A stretch of DNA of 64,000 nt, from positions 1 through 64,000 of the forward strand of contig NZ_BOOB01000020.1 of the NCBI RefSeq assembly GCF_016863015.1. Direction: 5' to 3'. Numbering within the stretch: the first letter of the stretch is position 1; the number at the start of each line of letters is the position of its first letter. The notes under the pieces were generated by a model. It had not been told where the DNA came from, did no database searches, and was given only the letters and a program-made list of their open reading frames with translations. The stretch comes from Microbispora amethystogenes (GTDB lineage: Bacteria; Actinomycetota; Actinomycetes; Streptosporangiales; Streptosporangiaceae). This document shows, one piece after another, positions 9,126-18,412 of the stretch. The position numbers and the translations under genes are program-made.

Positions 9126-9824
9126 CGGCTCCTGAGGTGGGGCCCCGCCGGAGAAGAGGTGAGGCCGCCGGGCGAACTCCCGGCACAGCTCCTCGAAGAG
9201 AGGCAGCAGTGCCGGGCAGCTCGCCGCGATCTTCCGCCTCGCCGTGATCTCGGTGCGCCGGTACGCCGCCCAGGTCGGCCGCAGCGGGTGATGATCGGCG
9301 AGCAGCACGTTGGCGTGGGGGAGCAGCTTGTCCAGCGCGTAGACGAACCTGCTCTCCGCGTCGCGCTGCGCCCGGTAGCCGTCGAGGTCCTCGACGAGCC
9401 AGGGGAACGTCCCGCCGAAGTCGCGGGCGATGATCTCCCGCGCCTCCTCCTCGCGTACGGCCTTCTTCTCCCGCTCCGCCGGGTCGGCGTAGACGGAGAC
9501 GTCCCCCGCGTGGACCTCCGGCAGGTCGTGGACCAGCGCGTACCTGGCGATCCTGCCGAGGTCCAGCGCCGGGTCGACCAGCGGTGCGAGACAGACGGCG
9601 GCCAGGCCCAGGGCGAAGGAGTGCTCCGCGTCGTTCTCGTGCCGCGTGACGTGCTGCGGCACGACGGAGGACCGCTCGATCAGGTAGGGCGGGAAGACCA
9701 GCTCACGCATGACGGCCAGCAGCGCCGGCGCGTCCGCGGAGCCGGCGTGGCCGGGCGGAACCGGCGTGCCCGGGGTGCCCGGGATGCCTGGGGTGCCTGT
9801 GCCGTTCGCGTCGTCCCTCGCCAT
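8910..9824 (-). CDS. HD-domain phosphohydrolase (YfbR/HDDC2-like 5'-nucleotidase)
   Basis: A 304-residue protein whose core (about 35-225) is an HD-superfamily metal-dependent phosphohydrolase. RHENDAEHS supplies the first histidine (His62), VHDLPEVHAGD gives His99-Asp100, Glu103 and Asp108, and YALDK gives the final aspartate (Asp165). The family hydrolyses nucleoside 5'-monophosphates in nucleotide salvage. The ATG at 9824 has GAGGGCGG upstream; an ATG at 9710 would remove a Gly/Thr/Pro-rich lead. The last 70 or so residues are a polar low-complexity tail antisense to the 7926 gene, and no earlier stop exists, which is unusual. Confidence 0.8.
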   Translation of the reverse strand: MARDDANGTGTPGIPGTPGTPVPPGHAGSADAPALLAVMRELVFPPYLIERSSVVPQHVTRHENDAEHSFALGLAAVCLAPLVDPALDLGRIARYALVHDLPEVHAGDVSVYADPAEREKKAVREEEAREIIARDFGGTFPWLVEDLDGYRAQRDAESRFVYALDKLLPHANVLLADHHPLRPTWAAYRRTEITARRKIAASCPALLPLFEELCREFARRPHLFSGGAPPQEPSPPAARDDDGRQGEQDRPGDGGQHPQVQGERRPEHGGQGDEEGAGRVRGHPEEEPRPRPVHDHGKAHLRRQ

Positions 9825-9962
9825 CGGGCCGCCCTCGCGTCGTCCGCCCGTACCGGGCCGCCGCGCCCCGCGCGGGCCGTACGGGGCCGCCCCTGGGGGC
9901 CCTCCCCACCCGCGTCCTCGCGCCTGGCCTTCCGATCAGGGTAACCGACCGTGCGGGGGCCC

Positions 9963-11363
9963 TCACATGTTGATCATGTGGCCGGCCAGGCCGTGGATCG
10001 CCTCCTTCACCGCCTCACCGAGGGTGGGATGGGCGTGGACGTTGCGCGCCACCTCGTGCACGGTGAGGTCCCACTGCTGGGCCAGCGTCAGCTCCGGCAG
10101 CAACTCGGTGACGTCGGGCCCGATGAGGTGGGCGCCGAGGATCTCGCCGTACTTCGCGTCGCTGAGCACCTTGACGAACCCGGCCGGATCGGCGAGGCCG
10201 TGGGCCTTGCCGTTCGCCGTGAACGGGAACTTGACCACCTTCACGTCGAAGCCCTGCTCGCGCGCCTGCGCCTCGGTGTAACCGAAGCTCGCGATCTGCG
10301 GCTGGCAGTAGGTCGCGCGGGGGATCATCACGTAGTCGAGCTCCATGGTCTCCGCGCCGGCGATCGTCTCGGCGGCCACGATCCCCATCGACTCGGCGGC
10401 GTGCGCGAGCATGAGCTTGGCCGTGACGTCGCCGATGGCGAAGAGGTGCGGGACGCTGGTGCGGCACCTGCCGTCCACGGCGATCGCGCCGCGCTCGGTG
10501 AGCCGTACGCCCGTGTTCTCCAGGCCGTATCCCTCGACGCGCGGCTGGAAGCCGATGGCCTGCAGGACCTTGTCGGCCTCCAGCACTGACGTCTCGCCGT
10601 TCCGGGAGACCGTCACCCGCACCTTCGCGCCGGTGTCGTCGATCGACTCGACCCGGGTGGAGGTCAGCACCTCGATGCCGAGCCGCCGGTAGCGCCGCGC
10701 GAGCTCGGCGGACACCTCCTGGTCCTCCAGCGGGACCATCCGGTCGAGGAACTCGACGATCGTCACCTTGACGCCGTAGTTGTGCAGCACGTACGCGAAC
10801 TCGACGCCGATCGCCCCGGCGCCCGCGATGACGACGCTCTCCGGCAGGGTCTCGCTGAGGATCTGCTCCTCGTACGTCACCACGCGCTCGGACAGGGACG
10901 TCCCGGGCAGCAGGCGGGTCGTCGCCCCGGCCGCGACGATGCAGTGGCCGAACGTCACGGTCCGCACGGAGCCGTCCGGACCGCGCACCTCCATGGCGTT
11001 CGGGCCGGTGAAGGAGCCCCTGCCGTCGTACTCGGCGATGCCGTTCTTCTTCATCAGGTAGTGGACGCCCTTGACGCGGCCGTCCGCGACCTGGCGGCTG
11101 CGCCGGAACGCGGCGCCGTAGTCGAGGGAGATCCGGCCGTCCACCTGGATGCCGAACGTCTTGGTCTCGTTCGTGAGGAGGTGCGCGAGCTCGGCGTTGC
11201 GCAGCAGCGCCTTGGAGGGGATGCACCCGACGTTGAGGCAGACTCCACCCCAGTAACGCTCCTCGACGACCGCCGTGCTGAGCCCGAGCTGGGCCGCGCG
11301 GACCGCCGCCGTGTAGCCGCCGGGCCCCGCGCCGAGGACCACCACATCGTAATGATCGGTCAT
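9963..11363 (-). CDS. lpdA: Dihydrolipoyl dehydrogenase (E3)
   Basis: A 466-residue FAD flavoprotein that reoxidises dihydrolipoamide with NAD+ as the E3 subunit of 2-oxoacid dehydrogenases and glycine cleavage. [14 protein letters not shown] is the FAD-binding fold. The redox disulfide is Cys42/Cys47 in [23 protein letters not shown] the NAD fold, and His445/Glu450 in HPTLGEAV the catalytic dyad. Length is normal for the family. The start is the ATG at 11363 just before the FAD motif; longer in-frame extensions have no family similarity. It is the only E3 in the window and may serve the E1-E2 operon at 45-48.7 kb. Confidence 0.95.
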   Translation of the reverse strand: MTDHYDVVVLGAGPGGYTAAVRAAQLGLSTAVVEERYWGGVCLNVGCIPSKALLRNAELAHLLTNETKTFGIQVDGRISLDYGAAFRRSRQVADGRVKGVHYLMKKNGIAEYDGRGSFTGPNAMEVRGPDGSVRTVTFGHCIVAAGATTRLLPGTSLSERVVTYEEQILSETLPESVVIAGAGAIGVEFAYVLHNYGVKVTIVEFLDRMVPLEDQEVSAELARRYRRLGIEVLTSTRVESIDDTGAKVRVTVSRNGETSVLEADKVLQAIGFQPRVEGYGLENTGVRLTERGAIAVDGRCRTSVPHLFAIGDVTAKLMLAHAAESMGIVAAETIAGAETMELDYVMIPRATYCQPQIASFGYTEAQAREQGFDVKVVKFPFTANGKAHGLADPAGFVKVLSDAKYGEILGAHLIGPDVTELLPELTLAQQWDLTVHEVARNVHAHPTLGEAVKEAIHGLAGHMINM

Positions 11364-11471
11364 GCACCGGACCCTACGCCGCCGCCTTCTTCCGCGTTCC
11401 CCGGGGCCGGATGGACGGGCCCGCCCGGGGTAGGGGCCGGTTACGCGCCAGACAGGGAGGAATGACCGACC

Positions 11472-11873
11472 ATGAGCGAATTCGAGCGTTCCCGCAGGAT
11501 GCCCGCCTCGGCCGACCAGGTCTTCCGGCAGGCGAGCGACGTCGGCAGCCTCGATCTGTGGATGCCGCGCGAGCTGCACGTGCGCGAGGAGGAGCCGCCC
11601 GCGGTCACCGTCCACGAGGACCAGACGGGGGAGGACGAGCGCGCGCTGCTGCGGGCTGAGCAGGACCAGTTGCGCATGGAGTGGGGCACCCGGGACGTCG
11701 ACCGGTACGCCGGCTGGCTGCAGGTGGCCGGCATCGACGACGACAGCAGCGACGTCACGGTCCACCTGTCCTTCTTCGACGAGGGGCACACGCCGCCCGC
11801 CGAGGCGGTCGAGCGGGCCCTCGACGAGAGCCTCGAACGCCTCGCCGAACAGGTGCGCCGCCAGGCCGCCTGA
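11472..11873 (+). CDS. SRPBCC-like small protein
   Basis: A 133-residue protein resembling START/SRPBCC (polyketide cyclase-like) ligand-binding proteins. It opens with [20 protein letters not shown], a typical first strand and helix, has a central LRMEWG and a final strand plus long amphipathic helix ([18 protein letters not shown]). GGAGG precedes the ATG by about 12 bases. Ligand unknown. It stands alone, divergent from lpdA. Confidence 0.65.
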   Translation: MSEFERSRRMPASADQVFRQASDVGSLDLWMPRELHVREEEPPAVTVHEDQTGEDERALLRAEQDQLRMEWGTRDVDRYAGWLQVAGIDDDSSDVTVHLSFFDEGHTPPAEAVERALDESLERLAEQVRRQAA

Positions 11874-11929
11874 CCCGCGGAACCCGTCAGGGGCGGTTCG
11901 CGGAGCCGCACGCAGGCGTACGGCGCGGC

Positions 11930-12034
11930 TCGCCCGAACCTGGCTGCCCGGTCCGCGAAGCGTCAACCCCCGCGCGCCGCCTGACCGCGACACGACGGGA
12001 GAATCTCCGGCCTTCAGGCAGGGGAGGAGTTCAA
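11930..12034 (+). mobile_element. Putative decayed right end of an IS200/IS605-type (tnpB) element
   Basis: The stretch reads CCGCGAAGCGTCAACCCCCG, then GGGAGAATCTCCGGCCTTCA, then GGCAGGGGAGGAGTTCAA. This is the layout I know from the 3' ends of actinobacterial IS605/TnpB elements, where the hairpin CTCC..CCTTCAGG..GGAG is followed by GGA and terminal TCAA, and the same segment forms the 3' end of the omega RNA. No tnpB or tnpA reading frame remains upstream; 11880-11930 may be degraded tnpB 3' sequence. The identification rests on pattern memory. Confidence 0.5.
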
Positions 12035-12309
12035 CCGCCGCCGGTGTCGTCCGGCCCGGCGGCCGGGTTCCCCGCCCGGGCGGCATCGTCACGATCGGTG
12101 CCGGGCTGAGTGCTCTCGGCCGGGGCGCCGTCGGCGGGGACGGCCTCGGCGGGGGCGGTGGGCCGGGGCAGGGGAAGGGTGAACGCCGAGGCCCGGGCCC
12201 CGGCCAGGCCGAGGACCTGCCTTATCCACGCCTCCAGACCTGTGGCGTCCGGCGAGACCATCCCGGCCTCGGACGGCTCGACGGCGGGCGGTCGCGTGTC
12301 CTCGGCCAT
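12031..12309 (-). CDS. Small hypothetical protein, 92 aa
   Basis: An unrecognised acidic protein. The N-terminal half contains a possible helix ([20 protein letters not shown]) and the rest is Pro/Ala-rich and probably disordered. AAGGAG lies about 8 bases before the ATG, which is the main support. Its stop codon coincides with the TCAA end of the putative IS remnant, so the C-terminus may have been redrawn by that insertion. Confidence 0.5.
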   Translation of the reverse strand: MAEDTRPPAVEPSEAGMVSPDATGLEAWIRQVLGLAGARASAFTLPLPRPTAPAEAVPADGAPAESTQPGTDRDDAARAGNPAAGPDDTGGG

Positions 12310-12738
12310 GTGGATGCTCCTTTTCTTCAGCGGCGTCGGCGACGGAGTGCCCCCCGCGAGGGACGTCGTCGGCGAGGGGCGTCATCGGCATGACCCCGGT
12401 CGCCGGCCTGCCGGGCGTGCCCACGGGCCGCCGCGGGTTCAGCTTCGCACCGCCCGGGCCGGGCGCCCGTGCACCTCCTCGTGATCGTTTCGCGTGTCGG
12501 CGCGCCTCCCGGCGGCCCGCCGGCGGACGCGGCGCGGCCGTACGGCTTCGTGCCGTCTTCCCGGGACGCGGCGGTTCATCCGCGGACGTCCGTCCTCCGC
12601 ACCGAACGGGCGGGAGATCGGTAGGGCGGAACCCACGGAACGGCAAAGGCCTGTCCCCGATCTTGGCGTCCGACGGCGGGGGCCCCGGCGCCGCGTGTGT
12701 CCTTGGAGCCGACTCGCCCACTTCCGAGGAGGCCGAAC
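12310..12738. other. Intergenic stretch without a recognised gene
   Basis: About 430 bp between divergent starts. It should contain promoters for the 92-aa protein and the lipoprotein; no reading frame here looks real and no clear -10/-35 pair was found. Confidence 0.4.
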
Positions 12739-13311
12739 ATGAGGAAACTGCTGTATGCCGGCGCGGTCGCGCTCAGCCTGCTGGCCGCCGGATGCGGCGG
12801 TGCCGGCGACAACGATGCGAACCGTGTCGCCAACGACCAGGTCAACGAGCCGACCCCGGCGGAGCCCTCCGAGTATCCCTCGGGGACGGTCGCGCCGAGC
12901 ACCGGAGCCCCGGCGACGCCGACCTCTCCCGTCCAGGCGACCCCGACCGGCCCCGCGCGCCTCGACGCGGCGTCCACCTCGCTCGGCACCGTGCTGGCCG
13001 GCGTGGACGGCCGGACGGTCTACCTGTTCAGCAAGGACAAGGGCGGCGTCTCCGCCTGCACCCAGGCCTGCGCCGCGGCCTGGCCGCCGGTGCTCACCGC
13101 AGGCACGCCCCAGGCCGGCTCGGGAGTGCGCGCCGACCTGCTGGGCACGATCAGACGGCCGGAGGGCGACACCCAGGTGACCTACAACAAGCACCCGCTG
13201 TACTACTACGCCAAGGACCGGAAGGCCGGGGACGTGTCCGGCCAGAACGTCCGCGACTTCGGCGGCGAGTGGCACGCCGTGACCCCCGAGGGGAAGAAGG
13301 CCAAGCACTGA
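12739..13311 (+). CDS. Secreted-repeat lipoprotein (PF03640-like)
   Basis: A 190-residue predicted lipoprotein: basic start (MRKLLYAG), hydrophobic stretch and lipobox LLAAGC with Cys19 as the lipid site. A Pro/Thr/Ala-rich linker (35-75) is followed by two copies of the short secreted repeat typical of the family (GRTVYLFSKDKGG...CAAAWPP, then KHPLYYYAKDRKAGD). Two cysteines around SACTQAC are conserved in relatives. Function is not established; some relatives are proposed to bind redox partners or metals outside the membrane. GAGGAGG precedes the ATG. A strong terminator follows. Confidence 0.85.
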   Translation: MRKLLYAGAVALSLLAAGCGGAGDNDANRVANDQVNEPTPAEPSEYPSGTVAPSTGAPATPTSPVQATPTGPARLDAASTSLGTVLAGVDGRTVYLFSKDKGGVSACTQACAAAWPPVLTAGTPQAGSGVRADLLGTIRRPEGDTQVTYNKHPLYYYAKDRKAGDVSGQNVRDFGGEWHAVTPEGKKAKH

Positions 13312-13337
13312 CGCCCGGGTCGTCCCGGGCCCGCCAT

Positions 13338-13380
13338 CCGCCCTCCCGTACGGCTCCCGCCGGGCCGTCCGGGAGGGCGG
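13338..13380 (+). terminator. Rho-independent terminator after the lipoprotein gene
   Basis: CCGCCCTCCCG (13338-13348) pairs with CGGGAGGGCGG (13370-13380), immediately followed by TTTTT. Confidence 0.85.
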
Positions 13381-13523
13381 TTTTTCGTGTCCCTCCCGAC
13401 CGCCGGAGCGGCCTGTCGGCCAACCCTGAGGATCACCTGGATTCAACTGCTCACAGCCCACTAGGCTTAGGGGTAATCCGCCCTGTGTCCGCGGCCGCTT
13501 GATCATTTGAGAGTGGGCTCGCG

Positions 13524-13997
13524 ATGGCATCGGACGCGTCGTCGGTATTGGAGAACGTCCTCACCGGCATGGCCGGTCTGTTCGGCGTGGACGGCGCGGC
13601 GTTGATGCTCCTCGACACGCAGGACCGCCTCCGCGCGATCGGTGCGACGGACGACGACGGGGTCCTGCTCGAGTCCGCCCAGGAGCACGTGGGCGACGGC
13701 CCGGCCATCGCGAGCGCCGCGAGTGGCGGTTTCGTCGCGATCCAGGATCTGCACGCCGATCGCCCCCTGGGGTTCCCGCATGTGGCCGTCCACGCACTCC
13801 CGGTCCGGGCCGTCCTCTCCGTACCGCTCATCGAGGGCGGGGAGCTCATCGGGGTCCTGGACTTCTACGCCCGAGCGGGGCACGTCTGGGACCGCACAGA
13901 GGTGGAAGCCGGTTACCGCCTCGGTGAGCTGATGGTCATCGTTCTGCAGGTCCTGGCAGAGAACAGGACTGATCGCGCCCCTTCCGGGCAGTTGTGA
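13524..13997 (+). CDS. GAF-domain sensor protein
   Basis: A 157-residue single GAF domain: SVLENVLTGMAGLFGVDGAA as the entry helix, GDGPAIASA in the middle and the core RAVLSVPLIEGGELIGVLDF. GAF domains bind small molecules or haem, or sense redox state; no cysteine or histidine set shows which. It is first in a tight cluster with a GAF-ANTAR protein (65 bp downstream) and a STAS protein, suggesting one sensory pathway. No output domain is present, so it must act through a partner. Confidence 0.82.
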   Translation: MASDASSVLENVLTGMAGLFGVDGAALMLLDTQDRLRAIGATDDDGVLLESAQEHVGDGPAIASAASGGFVAIQDLHADRPLGFPHVAVHALPVRAVLSVPLIEGGELIGVLDFYARAGHVWDRTEVEAGYRLGELMVIVLQVLAENRTDRAPSGQL

Positions 13998-14062
13998 TGG
14001 CCGAATCGCCACCTCTCCCACAGCCACGGCGGTGCGAGGTGAGGTTCACGAGAGGATACGGA

Positions 14063-14791
14063 ATGACCCATATCGATCCTGAGGCTCTTGTCGCCAGCCT
14101 ACGACGTCTGCAGAAGGACAGGTCGGCGACCGGGATCGTGCACCACCTTGAGCGCATCGTCCAAGTGGTCGATCGGCTTTTCGGGTACTCCGGTGCCGGC
14201 CTGATGTTCGCCGAGGAGGATCGCACCCTGCGTTACCTCTTCGCGACGGACGAGCGCGGCCGCAGCCTCGAACGGGCCCAGGCGGTGACAAGCCAGGGCC
14301 CGTGCGTGGCGGCGTACGTGGGGGACACCGCGGTGACGACGGTCGACGTGCGGGCGGACCGGCGGTGGCCGGCGTTGCGTGACCTGTTGCACCCCGAGGT
14401 GCGCGGCGTGGCGGGGGTGCCGATCCGGCTCGGCGGCGTGCCCGTGGGCACCCTGAACGTCTACCAGGACGCGCCGCACGAATGGCAGGAGACCGACACC
14501 CAGGCCCTCCACGCGTACGCGCACGTGATCGAGCAGGTCCTGCTCGCGTCGATGGAGGCGGACGAGAAGGCCGTGCTCGCCGACCAGCTCCAGTACGCCC
14601 TGGACTACCGGGTGGTGATCGAGCGGGCCATCGGCTATCTCATGGGCAAGCACGATCTGACGGCGTCACAGGCGTTCACGGGGCTGCGCAAGCAGGCCAG
14701 GGACAGCAGGCGGAAGGTATCCGAGCTCGCGGCGGAGCTGCTGGGCGAGCAGGGCCCGAGGAATGTTGCGAATCCAGACCACGTCGTCTGA
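14063..14791 (+). CDS. GAF-ANTAR antitermination regulator
   Basis: A 242-residue protein with an N-terminal GAF domain (about 20-165, including GVAGVPIRLGGVPVGTLNVY) and a C-terminal ANTAR RNA-binding domain (about 172-228, YRVVIERAIGYLMGKHDLT followed by AFTGLRKQAR). ANTAR proteins bind paired hairpins in nascent mRNA to prevent termination. The ATG at 14063 has GAGAGGA at good spacing; an in-frame GTG at 13994 overlapping the previous stop would add 23 residues. Its 3' end overlaps the STAS gene by 29 bp. No dual-hairpin ANTAR target was found nearby. Confidence 0.9.
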   Translation: MTHIDPEALVASLRRLQKDRSATGIVHHLERIVQVVDRLFGYSGAGLMFAEEDRTLRYLFATDERGRSLERAQAVTSQGPCVAAYVGDTAVTTVDVRADRRWPALRDLLHPEVRGVAGVPIRLGGVPVGTLNVYQDAPHEWQETDTQALHAYAHVIEQVLLASMEADEKAVLADQLQYALDYRVVIERAIGYLMGKHDLTASQAFTGLRKQARDSRRKVSELAAELLGEQGPRNVANPDHVV

Positions 14792-15128
14792 GGCGGGCCT
14801 CGGGCTCATCCTGAGCGGCGACCTCGACGTGTCGGGGGCGCCGGACTTCCGCGCGTGCCTGGGCCAGGTGCTCGGGACCCACCGGCCCGGGCACGTCGAG
14901 ATCGACCTCGCCGGGGTCGGTTTCCTCGACTGCGCGGGCGCCCGGAGCCTGGTGTGGGCCGACGAGCGCGTGCGGAGCTGGGGCGGCAGCGTGACCTTCC
15001 ATCACCCCGGCAGAAGCCCGCTGCGCCTGCTGCGGCTGCTGGGCTTCGACGCCGCGCTGTCCATCCGGGTGGCGAGGCGGGTGCCGCTCGTCCAGCCCAC
15101 CGCCCAGGGCCGCCCGCGGCTCAACTGA
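14763..15128 (+). CDS. STAS-domain protein (anti-sigma factor antagonist type)
   Basis: A 121-residue STAS domain related to SpoIIAA/RsbV, which normally bind an RsbW-type kinase to release a sigma factor. The phosphorylation motif, usually D-S-S/A-G, reads FLDCAGARSL here, so the serine position is Cys57. It may therefore not be switched by phosphorylation and could be constitutive or respond to thiol chemistry. It starts inside the end of the ANTAR gene, implying coupled translation. An RsbW-like protein is encoded at 43850-44299, but no link is shown. Confidence 0.82.
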   Translation: MLRIQTTSSEAGLGLILSGDLDVSGAPDFRACLGQVLGTHRPGHVEIDLAGVGFLDCAGARSLVWADERVRSWGGSVTFHHPGRSPLRLLRLLGFDAALSIRVARRVPLVQPTAQGRPRLN

Positions 15129-15188
15129 CCCGACCGAACCGGGAGGTGCGGGCCGGACGCCCGGCCCCCGGACGATAGTCTGACCGTG

Positions 15189-16241
<1,053 letters not shown>

Positions 16242-16269
16242 ACCCCGCTTTCTCGGATAGGGAGACCGT

Positions 16270-16467
16270 ATGAGCGTGAAGACCTACACCGTCGAAGGCA
16301 TGACCTGCGGCCACTGCGTCAGCTCGGTGAAGGAGGAGGTCGGGGAGATCCCCGGCGTCACCGGCGTCGAGGTCGATCTCGGCAGCGGCCGCCTGGAGGT
16401 CTCCGGCGACGTCACCGACGACGCCGTACGCGAGGCGGTGAAGGAGGCCGGTTACACCCTGGTGTGA
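16270..16467 (+). CDS. copZ: Heavy-metal-associated copper chaperone
   Basis: A 65-residue CopZ/HMA domain that carries Cu(I) to a copper ATPase. The metal site is GMTCGHC near the N-terminus; VTGVEVDLGSGRLEVSG and EAGYTLV complete the ferredoxin-like fold. GGGAGA precedes the ATG. It lies 28 bp after pyrD on the same strand; no copper ATPase or CsoR gene is in the window. Confidence 0.9.
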   Translation: MSVKTYTVEGMTCGHCVSSVKEEVGEIPGVTGVEVDLGSGRLEVSGDVTDDAVREAVKEAGYTLV

Positions 16468-16589
16468 CCCGGCCGGTCTTCGTAGGCGGAAGGGGCCGAA
16501 CGCGATCTTTTCCGGGGAAAAGTGCGAGATCATGCATGGGCGACGTCTCGCAGCCCGCCCCGACGAGAACTGGTAAGCGTGACACCCCC

Positions 16590-17060
16590 ATGAGCGCCAT
16601 CTACGACCAGGCCGACGGCGAGAGGATCGCCGTGGCCGACAGCGGTGATCTCGTGAGCATCGTCAACCGCTCCGGGAGGATCGTCGTCGCCAAGAAGGAC
16701 GTCCGCAGGCTCGCGGAGCGGATCCTCGCCGCCGCGGGTCGGATGGCCGTCGTCCTGTTCCCGCCCGCGCTGCGGAAGGACACCCTCTCGGTCGCCGCAC
16801 GGTCCGGCGGCTGGACGGTCCGCGTCTCGCCGAAGAACGGCGCCCGCGTCCTCGCCGAGATCGACCCCCAGGGGCTCGGGCCGGACGACGCCTACGAGTT
16901 CGCCGCCGCCCTCGCGGTGGCCGCCCACCACATCGGCGACGCCGCCCATGCCGACCTGAGCCTGACCACCAGGATCCGGGAGGTGATCGAGGCCCACAAG
17001 GACCTCGACACCGAGAAGATCGCCGCCGCCATCGTGGCCGAGGTCCTCGACGGCACCTGA
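16590..17060 (+). CDS. Hypothetical protein, 156 aa
   Basis: A soluble protein of unrecognised family: DGERIAVADSGDLVSIVNRS at the start, a middle alpha/beta segment and an acidic helical C-terminal third (RIREVIEAHKDLDTEKIAAA). The ATG at 16590 was chosen because the 42 in-frame residues before it are low in family-like character; the Shine-Dalgarno is weak. Confidence 0.6.
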   Translation: MSAIYDQADGERIAVADSGDLVSIVNRSGRIVVAKKDVRRLAERILAAAGRMAVVLFPPALRKDTLSVAARSGGWTVRVSPKNGARVLAEIDPQGLGPDDAYEFAAALAVAAHHIGDAAHADLSLTTRIREVIEAHKDLDTEKIAAAIVAEVLDGT

Positions 17061-17201
17061 CGCCCCCACTCCCACGCCTCACCCCCCACTCCCGGCCGCG
17101 CTGTCGCGGCCCGGCGGGTCGCCGAGAGGTCCCGCCCTGCCCTGCTCCCCGGCGCGGAAAGGCGGTTGCCGCGCGCGACGCGGTCACCGGAGGATGCCCG
17201 G

Positions 17202-18296
17202 GTGGAACACGGTCACGTACGCGGACTCGAACTGGCGCGGCGGTTCTACCTCGAGGCCGTCGCACCGCTGCTGGCGCGCCGCTTCGGGGGCCTCACCCAT
17301 TCGGCGGCTCTGATCGGCGCGGGTTCCGAGGTGCTCGGGTACGACACCGAGCGGTCCACCGACCACGACTGGGGCCCGCGGCTGCAACTGTTCCTCAACG
17401 CGGCGGACGTCGCCGGTCAGCGGGAGGCGATCGACGCGGCGCTCGCCGGGGAACTGCCACGGGAGTTCCTCGGTTATCCGACCGGCTTCTCCCCGCCGGG
17501 CGCCGACGGGACCCGCCACATGCGCGCCGCCGCCGACGGGCCGCTGCGGCACGGTGTCGTCGTGGCGGAGCCGGCCGGCTGGCTCGCCGGGCATCTCGGG
17601 TTCGACCCGACCAGGGGCGTCGGCCTGGCCGACTGGCTGGCGACCTCCACCCAGGCCTTCGCGGAGATCACAGCGGGTGCGGTCTTCCACGACGGGCTGG
17701 GCCTGCTCGGGCCGGTCCGCGAGCGCCTCGCCTGGTATCCCGACGACGTCTGGCGTTACATCCTGGCCTGCCAGTGGCGGCGGATCAGCCAGGAGGAGGC
17801 CTTCGTGGGCCGGGCCGGCGAGGCCGGCGACGAACTCGGATCGGCCGTCACCTGCGCCCGCCTCGTACGCGACCTCATCCGCCTCGTCCTGCTCGTGCAC
17901 CGGCGCTACCCGCCGTACGGGAAGTGGCTGGGCAGCGCCTTCGCCACGGTGCCGTGCGCCGCGGATCTGGCGCCCGTCCTGACCGCCGCCGTGTCGGCCA
18001 CGACCTGGCGGGAGCGCGAGCGCCACCTCGCCGCCGCCTACGAGGCCGTCGGGGCCCTGCACAACGACCTGGGCCTCACCCCGCCCGTCGACCCGCGCAC
18101 CCGGCCCTACCACGGCCGGCCGTACCGGGTCCTGCACGCGGAACGGTTCACCGAGGCGCTGCTGGAGAGCATCGCCGACCCGGAGGTGCGGCGGCTGCCC
18201 CTGACCGGCGCGGTGGACCAGTTCGCCGACAGCACGGACGTGCTCTGCCACCGGACCCGCGCACGGAGGGTGGCCGGGGCGCTGTGGGTGACCTGA
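17202..18296 (+). CDS. DUF4037-domain protein (nucleotidyltransferase-like)
   Basis: A 364-residue protein. The segment LIGAGSEVLGYDTERSTDHD, with G-S and then D-H-D, resembles the glycine-serine/aspartate motif of the nucleotidyltransferase superfamily (as in aminoglycoside or antitoxin-type NTases), and the helical C-terminal part is typical of DUF4037. Substrate unknown. The GTG at 17202 has GGAGG 8 bases upstream; an in-frame TTG at 17166 is less likely. Short GTGACCTGAGCG repeats begin at the stop codon. Confidence 0.78.
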   Translation: MEHGHVRGLELARRFYLEAVAPLLARRFGGLTHSAALIGAGSEVLGYDTERSTDHDWGPRLQLFLNAADVAGQREAIDAALAGELPREFLGYPTGFSPPGADGTRHMRAAADGPLRHGVVVAEPAGWLAGHLGFDPTRGVGLADWLATSTQAFAEITAGAVFHDGLGLLGPVRERLAWYPDDVWRYILACQWRRISQEEAFVGRAGEAGDELGSAVTCARLVRDLIRLVLLVHRRYPPYGKWLGSAFATVPCAADLAPVLTAAVSATTWRERERHLAAAYEAVGALHNDLGLTPPVDPRTRPYHGRPYRVLHAERFTEALLESIADPEVRRLPLTGAVDQFADSTDVLCHRTRARRVAGALWVT

Positions 18297-18367
18297 GCGT
18301 GGGGGGCCATGAGCGTGGGGGTGACCTGAGCGGGGGTGACCTGAGCGGGGGGTGACCTGAGCGGAGG
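18288..18367 (+). repeat. Degenerate tandem repeat at the end of the DUF4037 gene
   Basis: GTGACCTGAGCG, including the gene's stop codon, recurs at 18288, 18321, 18336 and 18352 with G-rich spacers. No function is apparent. Confidence 0.75.
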
Positions 18368-18412
18368 GGGACGTGAACAGGGGGCGTGGACTGGGGACGC
18401 GGACCGGGGGAT

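Noticed and set aside
13994..14062. Earlier GTG start for the GAF-ANTAR gene
   Set aside because: Possible through overlap with the preceding stop, but the ATG at 14063 has the better ribosome-binding site and fits the GAF entry helix.
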